In this document: positions 1-6,189 of the stretch, in pieces | Position numbering within the stretch: the first letter of the stretch is position 1 | How the letters are laid out: every line of letters starts with the position of its first letter | Source: DAOTXL01 sp034434895 | GTDB lineage: Bacteria; Chloroflexota; Anaerolineae; JAAYZQ01 | Length of the DNA: 31,944 bases | Direction of reading: 5' to 3' | NCBI GenBank assembly: GCA_034434895.1 | Contig: DAOTYI010000108.1 | Coordinates: forward strand, 1 to 31,944 | Notes under the pieces: model-generated | Databases searched by the model: none | Told to the model about the DNA's origin: nothing | What the model saw: only the letters and a program-made list of their open reading frames with translations | Made by a program: the position numbers and the translations under genes

Positions 1-307
1 CAGGGATGGCCACGCTCAGGGCGTTGGAGGTGTCCTCCGGCTTGGACAGGTCAATCTTGACCCCCGGATGGGCCGCTTCGTAGTCGCGAAACGCCTGCTC
101 AATGGCCGTCAAATAATCCCCACTCCACTGATGCCAGATGCTGATGGTCACCTCTTTGGTGGCGGGAGCAGTGGTCGGGGCCTCGGTCGGTTTGGCAGCT
201 TCAGTCGGTTTGGGAGCCTCGGTCGGTGCCGGTGTCGGGCCACAGGCCGAAAGGATCAGGCTCGCCATCACCAGCACAGTCAACAGAACAAACAGTGTCT
301 TTTTCAT
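1..307 (-). CDS. ABC transporter substrate-binding lipoprotein (sugar type), N-terminal part only
   Basis: The gene starts at ATG 307-305 and runs off the left edge of the window, so only about 102 residues are visible. The first 22 residues form a lipoprotein signal peptide: MKK, a hydrophobic core, then the lipobox LSAC with the lipidated Cys at position 22. A low-complexity linker follows with three near copies of PTEAxK, a typical tether that holds a binding domain away from the membrane. The mature domain begins with strand VTISIWHQWSGDY and a helix ending in AAHPGVKIDL, the usual opening of family 1 (maltose/multiple-sugar) binding proteins. An AGGAGGAGAG ribosome-binding site precedes the start. 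The permease genes would lie beyond the window. The lipoprotein and SBP calls are firm; the substrate is unknown. Confidence 0.88.
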   Translation of the reverse strand, partial: MKKTLFVLLTVLVMASLILSACGPTPAPTEAPKPTEAAKPTEAPTTAPATKEVTISIWHQWSGDYLTAIEQAFRDYEAAHPGVKIDLSKPEDTSNALSVAIP

Positions 308-512
308 TTCTCTCCTCCTGCTATTCTTTGTTCTTGGGTGGTCTATCAACAACTTTCTTCAGGTTACTATGTGGCCTGACATCCCCCCTTTCATTGCGGC
401 TTTGAGCGATCCGCAAACCCTGACGGTGGGTTCCGGCCTGTCATCGGACCGGGTCCGGCAGGGATGGCTGGAGTTTCCGGATAGGCTCAGCCGTTTATCA
501 GATTGTTCGCCC

Positions 513-540
513 ATTATAGCACAAATTTGGATTTTGGCAA
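513..540 (-). promoter_or_regulatory. Sigma70-type promoter for the substrate-binding lipoprotein gene
   Basis: On the minus strand, TTGCCA (540-535) is followed by a 16-bp spacer and a perfect TATAAT (518-513). It points to the lipoprotein gene about 200 bp downstream. Confidence 0.65.
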
Positions 541-634
541 TTTGCTGTTCTGTGGGCGTCACGGGGGCGTGATGCGCAAGTCGGGCACCCCCGTCAGGTA
601 GCCAATCGCTGAGCCTTTGACAGGGCCCTATGGT

Positions 635-663
635 TTGACAAAGCGCGGTGGACATGATAAGAT
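635..663 (+). promoter_or_regulatory. Sigma70-type promoter for the cNMP/bPH gene
   Basis: A perfect TTGACA at 635-640 has a 17-bp spacer to TAAGAT at 658-663. A second TTGACA lies at 617-622. Transcription would begin near 670, downstream of the in-frame ATG at 648, which supports ATG 687 as the true start of the gene. Confidence 0.55.
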
Positions 664-686
664 GCACCGCAGAGAGGGGGGAAACG

Positions 687-3125
687 ATGCCCATTCAGAA
701 TGCCCAGGAGGCGGTCAATCGCCTGCAGCAGTTCTGGATTTTCCAGGGCCTCACCGCCGGCGAGCTTTTGGAGTGCGTCAATGTGTTCGTGCAGGAAAAG
801 CAGTTCCCGGCCGGCCACACCCTCTTCAGGCAGGGGGATGAACCCGACTTTTTCTACCTGCTGGAAAGCGGAGTGGTCCAGGAGGTCGGCACAGACCCCG
901 CCGGGGGGCAGGTTGTCCTTCGCCGCCGGGCGGTCAGCGGGGACTATATCGGCCGCACATCGCTGATGGGCCGCACAGCTCGCCGGGCGACCGCCACCGT
1001 GTTGCAGAACGCCCGCCTGTTGGCCATCAGCGCCGATGATTTTCACACCATGCTCAACCTGCTCCCGCCGTTGAAGGAGCGGCTGCAACGCACCGCCGTG
1101 GTGAACCGCCTGCTGGGCATCCCCCTGTTCAGCAGCTTTTCCGAAGAACAGTTGCTCCACCTGGCCGATCTGGTGCATGAGGTGACCTATCCGGCCGGCC
1201 AGACGATCTTTCGCCAGGGCGAGGCCGCCGACTATTTCTACGTCATTGACACCGGCCAGGTCAAGGAAAGCGCCACCGGCCTGGCCCGTGGCACGCAGAC
1301 CTGGCCCAAATATCTCACCGCCGGCAACTTTTTCGGCCGCTACAGCCTGTTGCACGGAACCCCCCGCCGGGCCACCGCCGAGGCCCTCACCGATGTCAAC
1401 CTGTTCCGCATTGACAGGTATCATTTTGAGTGGTTGCTCCAACTCAACCCCAGGTTTGGGGCGGCCCTGAAGCGGCCCGATTTCCTGGGCTTCCTGAGAA
1501 GCATCCCTGCCTTTTCCGGCCTGAGGGACCAGGAATGCAAACAACTGGCCGGTTACGTGGGCCTGGCCCACTTTCGCCCTGGCGATATCCTGTACCATCA
1601 GGGCGAAACGGACCCGACCCTCTACATCCTGTATGAGGGGGAGGCCATCATCCGCGCCCGCGACGAGCAGGGGAGACAGCGGCCCCGGGGCTACCTCCAG
1701 GCCGGCAGAGCTGTGGGCGAATCGGCCCTGTTCCTGGGAGAACCCCGCGATGTCACCCTGCTGAGCACAACCCATACCAACTGGTTCTACCTGACCCGGC
1801 CCGACCTGGATCTGTTCCTGGCCGAACACCCGGAGCTCAGGAGCCGGTTGACCCCCCGCCCGGAGGTCAGAACCCGGCAGCAGACACAACGCTTCCGCTG
1901 GTTGGATGCCGATGAGCAGATCGTCTTCCGGCAACGACGCCATTGGTTTGTCCTGGTGGGCCGGCTGACCACCCCTCTCCTGTTGTTGTTGCTTTTCCTG
2001 GTGCCCTCCATCTTCAGGCTGCCGCCGCCGTGGCAGACCTGGGTGCGCACGGCGAGCCTTGTCGCTCTGGCCCTGGCCGGGTTGTGGGTGATCTGGCGGT
2101 TTCTTGACTGGACGAACGACTACTATATCATCACCACCAAACGGGTGGCCCACCGGGAAAAGGTGTTGCTTGTGCGCGAGAGCCGCGATGAGACCCCCCT
2201 CGACAAGGTGCAGAATGTCAACATCCAGCAGTTGTTGATCGGCAACCTGTTCGGCTTTGGCAATCTGGTGATTGACACGGCGGCCGCGGCAGGGGTTACC
2301 CGCGTGACCTTTGACTATGTGGATAATCCGGCGCGGGTGCAGCAATTAATCTTTGAACAGGTGAGTCGGGTTCTGGCCGGCGAACGCCTGGAGACACGCC
2401 GCACCATCCGGGAGAAGCTGGAGGCGACTGTCGGTGCCAGCCGCCGCCCCCTGGTGCCCCGGCCGGCCATCCCGACGGCCACGCTCCCTGCACCGGCCCC
2501 GGCCAGACCGGGGATCCTGAAGCGGCTGATCCGGTCCACGGTGTGGCCCCTGTTCTGGATCGAAAACAGGACGGATAATCAGATCACCTGGCGCAAGCAC
2601 TGGATCCGGCTCCTCAACCAGATCTGGCTCCCTGCCCTGCTCCTGCCCGGCCTGCTGGCCCTGCTGATCCTGTACCTCAACCGGGCCGATCCAAAGCAAC
2701 CTGGGATCATCCTGCTGCTGCTGGTTGCCTCGATCCCGGTTTCGGTCTGGTTGTGGTGGAACTGGTCGAACTGGGGCAATGACCTCTACGCCGTGACCAA
2801 CGACCGGTTGATTGACATTGAAAAGCTGCCCCTGGGCTTTCGCAGCAAACGGACCGAAACAACCTTCGACAAGGTCCAGAATGTGAGCTATGAGATTCCG
2901 CACCCCATCGCCACCCTGCTGAACTATGGGACGGTGATCATCTACACCGCCGGAGCCGAAGGTCGGCTGGACTTTGAGTATGTGCGGGATCCCAAAAAGG
3001 TGCAGGCCGAGATCTTTCGCCGTCTGTCCGCCTATCAGGCTGCCCAACGCCGCCGGCAGAGGGAAGAACGTTGGGCCGACCTGCCCGAGTGGTTCGCCAC
3101 TTTTGCCGAGATGCGCCGCTCCTGA
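687..3125 (+). CDS. Membrane protein with three cyclic-nucleotide-binding folds and two bPH (YdbS/DUF304-like) domains
   Basis: This 812-residue protein starts at ATG 687 behind a purine-rich GAGAGGGGGG site; the earlier ATG 648 lies upstream of the likely transcription start. Three cNMP-binding (CRP/cAMP-kinase type) beta-rolls fill roughly residues 16-130, 141-265 and 269-388. In the first two the phosphate-binding cassette reads GDYIGR and GNFFGR where active domains have G-E, so the Glu that holds the ribose is Arg. The third keeps GE (GESALFLGEPR, about 344-354). A transmembrane pair (about 418-470) leads to a bPH domain (about 475-560), then a Pro/Ala linker (571-608), another transmembrane pair (641-692) and a second bPH domain (698-784). 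Both bPH domains carry the family pattern DKVQNV. A membrane-anchored sensor or scaffold is likely, but the ligand and partners are unknown. It is probably monocistronic, 79 bp before the protease gene. Confidence 0.85.
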   Translation: MPIQNAQEAVNRLQQFWIFQGLTAGELLECVNVFVQEKQFPAGHTLFRQGDEPDFFYLLESGVVQEVGTDPAGGQVVLRRRAVSGDYIGRTSLMGRTARRATATVLQNARLLAISADDFHTMLNLLPPLKERLQRTAVVNRLLGIPLFSSFSEEQLLHLADLVHEVTYPAGQTIFRQGEAADYFYVIDTGQVKESATGLARGTQTWPKYLTAGNFFGRYSLLHGTPRRATAEALTDVNLFRIDRYHFEWLLQLNPRFGAALKRPDFLGFLRSIPAFSGLRDQECKQLAGYVGLAHFRPGDILYHQGETDPTLYILYEGEAIIRARDEQGRQRPRGYLQAGRAVGESALFLGEPRDVTLLSTTHTNWFYLTRPDLDLFLAEHPELRSRLTPRPEVRTRQQTQRFRWLDADEQIVFRQRRHWFVLVGRLTTPLLLLLLFLVPSIFRLPPPWQTWVRTASLVALALAGLWVIWRFLDWTNDYYIITTKRVAHREKVLLVRESRDETPLDKVQNVNIQQLLIGNLFGFGNLVIDTAAAAGVTRVTFDYVDNPARVQQLIFEQVSRVLAGERLETRRTIREKLEATVGASRRPLVPRPAIPTATLPAPAPARPGILKRLIRSTVWPLFWIENRTDNQITWRKHWIRLLNQIWLPALLLPGLLALLILYLNRADPKQPGIILLLLVASIPVSVWLWWNWSNWGNDLYAVTNDRLIDIEKLPLGFRSKRTETTFDKVQNVSYEIPHPIATLLNYGTVIIYTAGAEGRLDFEYVRDPKKVQAEIFRRLSAYQAAQRRRQREERWADLPEWFATFAEMRRS

Positions 3126-3169
3126 GCCTGCCTTGCCCCCTGCTCTGTTTCGCTCCCCGGCCCAAATTG

Positions 3170-3178
3170 TGTTATAAT
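3170..3178 (+). promoter_or_regulatory. Extended -10 promoter for the M50 protease gene
   Basis: TGTTATAAT at 3170-3178 is a perfect TGn-extended -10 element. The -35 position is GC-rich and unlike the consensus, as is usual for extended -10 promoters. It lies 27 bp before the ATG at 3205. Confidence 0.6.
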
Positions 3179-3204
3179 AAGCTGCTGTTGCTGAGGAGAG
3201 AGCG

Positions 3205-3855
3205 ATGTTCGACCCGATCCAGACGGTCTTTTTTTTGCTGGCCCTGGTGGTTTCCATCAGCGTGCACGAATGTTCGCACGCCTGGGCTGCCTACGAACTG
3301 GGCGACCCCACGGCCCGCAATCTGGGGCGCCTGACGCTGAACCCGCTGGTCCACTTTGACCCGTTGGGGGCGCTGATGATCGTCTTTATGGCCATCAGCG
3401 GCTGGGGCCTGGGTTGGGGCAAGCCGGTGCCGGTCAATCCCTACAACCTGCGCCTCAACCCCCGGACCGGGATGGGCCTCACGGCAGCAGCCGGCCCCTT
3501 TTCCAACCTGGTGCTGGCGGCCCTCCTGGCCATCCCGCTGCGGCTGCTGGGGACATTGCTGCCGGAGCTGGCATGGAGATTCCTGCTGGCCGCGATCATC
3601 ACCAACGTGAGCCTGGCGATCTTTAACCTGATCCCGCTGCCGCCCCTTGATGGCTTCAGCGTCTTGCAGGGGATTCTGTCCACCTTTCGGACCCGGTGGG
3701 CACAGCAATGGAGCCATGCCCTGGATCGTGTGGCTCCCTACGGCCCCATTCTGCTGCTGGCTTTGCTGTCGCTGGGCTGGTTCTCAGCAGTGAACCCGCT
3801 GACCTGGCTCATGCGGGGACCGGTCCAGGTGCTCCTGAGGCTCCTCATCGGTTGA
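3205..3855 (+). CDS. Site-2-type protease, peptidase family M50 (zinc metalloprotease)
   Basis: This 216-residue polytopic protein is a compact intramembrane zinc protease. The first transmembrane helix carries HECSH (residues 21-25), matching the HExxH zinc site with catalytic Glu22. A later helix carries NLIPLPPLDGF, whose Asp149 is the third zinc ligand, and GPFSN lies between them as in the family. At least five hydrophobic segments are visible. There is no PDZ or CBS domain, so it belongs to the small minimal group of M50 proteins rather than RseP. The start ATG 3205 follows GAGGAGAGAG and an extended -10 promoter. The stop at 3853-3855 nearly touches the HD-domain gene. Its substrate cannot be told from the sequence. 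Confidence 0.9.
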   Translation: MFDPIQTVFFLLALVVSISVHECSHAWAAYELGDPTARNLGRLTLNPLVHFDPLGALMIVFMAISGWGLGWGKPVPVNPYNLRLNPRTGMGLTAAAGPFSNLVLAALLAIPLRLLGTLLPELAWRFLLAAIITNVSLAIFNLIPLPPLDGFSVLQGILSTFRTRWAQQWSHALDRVAPYGPILLLALLSLGWFSAVNPLTWLMRGPVQVLLRLLIG

Positions 3856-3860
3856 GCGGA

Positions 3861-4382
3861 GTGTCGGCCCTCTATCGGGTGCGCCAGTTTGTCCGGGCGG
3901 CCAGCGCCTGGCTTCGGCCCCAGGATGTCGGGCAGACGGATCGCTATCTGCCGCCGGCCGCACTGGACCTTTTCCGGGCGATGCCCCGCTACGACCGGCA
4001 ACACGCCCTGAGCGTGTTCCATACCTTGCGGGAACGGGGATATACCGACCCCGATCTTCTGGCAGCCGCCCTGTTGCACGATGTGGGCAAGACCGGCCAT
4101 CGGGCGGGGAGGTTACGGCTGTGGCACCGCGTGGCCGTGGTGCTGATGCGTGCCTTCTGGCCGGGCCTGTTAGAGCTGTCTGGCCGGGCAGGGGCGGACA
4201 GGCCGGGGAGGATCGGTTGGGCCTGGGTGCAACAACAGCACGCTGCCCTGGGGGCTGAGCTGGCCCTGGGGGCCGGCTGTTCGCCCCGGACGGCGGAGTT
4301 GATCCGCCGCCACGAGGAACCTGCCGATCCGGCAAAGGACCCATGGCTGGCAGCCTTGCAGGCTGCAGACAGTGTGAACTGA
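3861..4382 (+). CDS. HD-domain protein (putative metal-dependent phosphohydrolase)
   Basis: This 173-residue protein carries an HD fold: His48, then HDVGK at residues 73-77, with a late RRHEEP segment supplying a further His. Families of this size act on phosphate esters or nucleotides, but the substrate is not predictable here. The start is uncertain. GTG 3861 begins the peptide MSALYRVRQF, where I expect such short HD proteins to begin. The alternative is TTG 3852, which overlaps the protease stop as TTGA and adds three residues. The gene sits directly between the M50 protease and TyrA, 13 bp before the latter, so it is probably cotranscribed. Confidence 0.75.
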   Translation: MSALYRVRQFVRAASAWLRPQDVGQTDRYLPPAALDLFRAMPRYDRQHALSVFHTLRERGYTDPDLLAAALLHDVGKTGHRAGRLRLWHRVAVVLMRAFWPGLLELSGRAGADRPGRIGWAWVQQQHAALGAELALGAGCSPRTAELIRRHEEPADPAKDPWLAALQAADSVN

Positions 4383-4395
4383 AAGGGAGTGACCC

Positions 4396-5400
4396 GTGAG
4401 TGGATCGAAACCGCGTATCACCATCGTGGGCCTGGGGCTGATCGGCGGCTCCATTGGCCTGGCGTTGCGACAGTCCGGTGCAGCCGCAACGGTCATCGGC
4501 CACGACGCAGACCCGGAGATCGGCCGGCAGGCCAGGCAACGGGGGGCGGTGGACAGGAGCGAATGGAACCTGATCGCGGCCTGTAAACAGGCCGACCTGG
4601 TGATCCTGGCCACGCCCCTGGGTGCCATTCAGCCAACGCTGGAGGCCATTGGCCCCCACCTGCGGCCCGGCTGCGTGGTCATGGACACAGCCACGCTCAA
4701 AAGACCGGTCATAGCCTGGGCGGCTGAGGCGCTGCCCGAACAGGTCCATTTCGTGGGCGGGGACCCGATCATCACCCGGCCGGTGGAAAGGCAGGGAGGG
4801 CTGGGGGCGGCGCGGGCCGACCTGTTTCAGAACGGCCTGTTCTGCCTGATCCCGTCACCCGGCGCCGATGAACAGGCGGTCAAACTGACCAGCGACCTGG
4901 TGACCCTCCTGGGCGCGAGACCTCTCTATTTCGACGCGGTGGAGCATGATGGCATGTTGGCCGGGGTTGAGCATCTGCCCGCCGTCCTGGCTCTGGCGCT
5001 GCTGGAGACGGCGATCCATCAACCTTCCTGGCGGGAACTGCGTAAAGTGGCGGGCGCTGCCTTTGAGGCCGGTACCCACCTGACTGCAACCGATCCGACC
5101 TTCTATGGCGACCTGCTGGTGGCCAACCGCGACAACATCGTGCGCTGGATTGACGACCTGACGGCGGCGCTGACCTCCATTCGCCAACTCCTGGTCGAGA
5201 ATGAACTGCAAGCCGTGATCCAGCAGTTCCAGGCAGCCCTGGAGGAACGGCAAAAGTGGCTCCGTGACCGGGAGACAGGGCAATGGGAGGCCGTCACGCT
5301 GGCGACAGAGATGCCCACCGCCTCTGGCGTCCTGGCCGACACCTTGCTGGGTGGGCTGTGGCGCAGGCAACCCAAAAAGGAAGGAAAAGGGAGGGGTTGA
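4396..5400 (+). CDS. tyrA: TyrA-like prephenate/arogenate dehydrogenase family protein
   Basis: This 334-residue NAD(P)-dependent dehydrogenase would convert prephenate or arogenate during tyrosine synthesis. The N-terminal Rossmann fold shows GLGLIGGS (residues 12-19), with IGHDAD ending the second strand. The all-helical dimerisation domain includes DAVEHDGMLAGVEHLP, matching the family pattern HD....SHLP. One key site differs: known enzymes have GxHPM, whereas this protein has GGDPI with Asp123 in place of the catalytic His. The start is GTG 4396 after GGGAGTG. A charged C-terminal tail (KKEGKGRG) follows the helical domain. The next gene begins right after the stop (TGAATG). The family call is sound; the substitution leaves the exact reaction open. 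Confidence 0.8.
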   Translation: MSGSKPRITIVGLGLIGGSIGLALRQSGAAATVIGHDADPEIGRQARQRGAVDRSEWNLIAACKQADLVILATPLGAIQPTLEAIGPHLRPGCVVMDTATLKRPVIAWAAEALPEQVHFVGGDPIITRPVERQGGLGAARADLFQNGLFCLIPSPGADEQAVKLTSDLVTLLGARPLYFDAVEHDGMLAGVEHLPAVLALALLETAIHQPSWRELRKVAGAAFEAGTHLTATDPTFYGDLLVANRDNIVRWIDDLTAALTSIRQLLVENELQAVIQQFQAALEERQKWLRDRETGQWEAVTLATEMPTASGVLADTLLGGLWRRQPKKEGKGRG

Positions 5401-6117
5401 ATGCCTGGCATCTCGCTCGTCCTGCCGGCCTACAACGAGGCCGAGAATCTCGAGGCGGTGGTGGCCGAGGCCACGCCCGCGTTGCAGGCGGTGACCGACG
5501 ATCTGGAGATCATTGTCGTGGATGACGGCAGCCGGGATGGCACAGCCGAGGTCGTGCGGCGGCTGATGGCCGGCAACCCCTACCTGCGGCTGGTGCAACA
5601 TCCGGTCAACCGGGGATTTGGGGCCGCCGTCTTCAGCGGCTTTACCAGCGCGACCAAAGACTGGATCTTTTACACCGATGCCGACCGCCAGTTTGTCCTG
5701 AGTGAGCTGGAACGCTTTGTGCCCCTGATGGATCGGGCCGACCTGATCGCCGGCTATCGCGCCCCCCGGCGAGATCCGTTCCTGCGGGTGCTCTACGGCC
5801 AGGGCTGGAGTATGCTCTGCACCCTGCTGTTTGGCTACACCGTGCGTGATGTGGATTGCGGCTTCAAGCTCTTCCGCCGTGAGATCATCCAGGAACTGGC
5901 CCCCTACATCGCCTCGCGGGGCGCCACCTTTAGCATCGAGTGGCTGGTCCGGGCCAAACGGGCCGGCTACCGCTTCATCGAACTGCCGGTCACCCATCGG
6001 CCACGGCTGGCCGGCAAACAGACCGGCGCCAACCTCAAGGTCATCACCCGTGCCTTCCGCGAACTGCTCCGCTTTCGCCTGCAACTGTGGCGCGAATCTC
6101 TAATCTCCAATATCTAA
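5401..6117 (+). CDS. Family 2 glycosyltransferase (dolichyl-phosphate mannose synthase-like)
   Basis: This 238-residue protein has a GT-A fold without a membrane tail. It shows SLVLPAYNEAENL at the N-terminus, IIVVDDGSRDGT, the metal-binding DAD at residues 93-95, and VDCGFKLFRR further on. Proteins of this group usually move a sugar from a nucleotide donor to a polyprenyl phosphate, which then feeds a GT39 enzyme such as the one encoded next. The ATG directly follows the tyrA stop, with AAGGGAGGGG as ribosome-binding site. The last residues (RESLISNI) and the stop codon TAA are encoded by a heptanucleotide repeat array, so the C-terminus has probably been rewritten by the repeat. Confidence 0.88.
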   Translation: MPGISLVLPAYNEAENLEAVVAEATPALQAVTDDLEIIVVDDGSRDGTAEVVRRLMAGNPYLRLVQHPVNRGFGAAVFSGFTSATKDWIFYTDADRQFVLSELERFVPLMDRADLIAGYRAPRRDPFLRVLYGQGWSMLCTLLFGYTVRDVDCGFKLFRREIIQELAPYIASRGATFSIEWLVRAKRAGYRFIELPVTHRPRLAGKQTGANLKVITRAFRELLRFRLQLWRESLISNI

Positions 6118-6189
6118 TGAACAGAAAAACTCTGAATTCAGGTACGAGACGTGGAAGATCGGATAGCAGATATTGGATATTGGGGATTC
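6094..6189. repeat. Heptanucleotide repeats spanning the GT2/GT39 gene junction
   Basis: Units gaatctc, taatctc, caatatc and taatgaa (6094-6121) are followed by gatagca, gatattg, gatattg and gggattc (6162-6189) in the opposite orientation. CCAATATCT (6107-6115) and AGATATTGG (6168-6176) form a perfect 9-bp inverted repeat. The GT39 start codon lies in the loop and the GT2 stop straddles the stem edge. Confidence 0.75.

Larger units (their letters stand above)
308..686. other. Divergent intergenic region between the lipoprotein gene and the cNMP/bPH gene
   Basis: This 379-bp stretch separates two divergently transcribed genes and holds a promoter for each. The leftward promoter is at 513-540 and the rightward one at 635-663. 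The leftward mRNA would carry an untranslated leader of about 200 nt. I saw imperfect GC-rich inverted repeats in it (for example GGACCGGGTCC near 447-457) but no recognisable riboswitch or operator. Open frames that cross this region have no ribosome-binding site or homology that I recognise. Confidence 0.6.

Noticed and set aside
594..2345. Large open frame on the minus strand opposite the cNMP/bPH gene
   Set aside because: It is rich in Gln, Gly and His as expected from the complement of a GC-rich gene, has no ribosome-binding site or domain, and overlaps a strongly supported gene.
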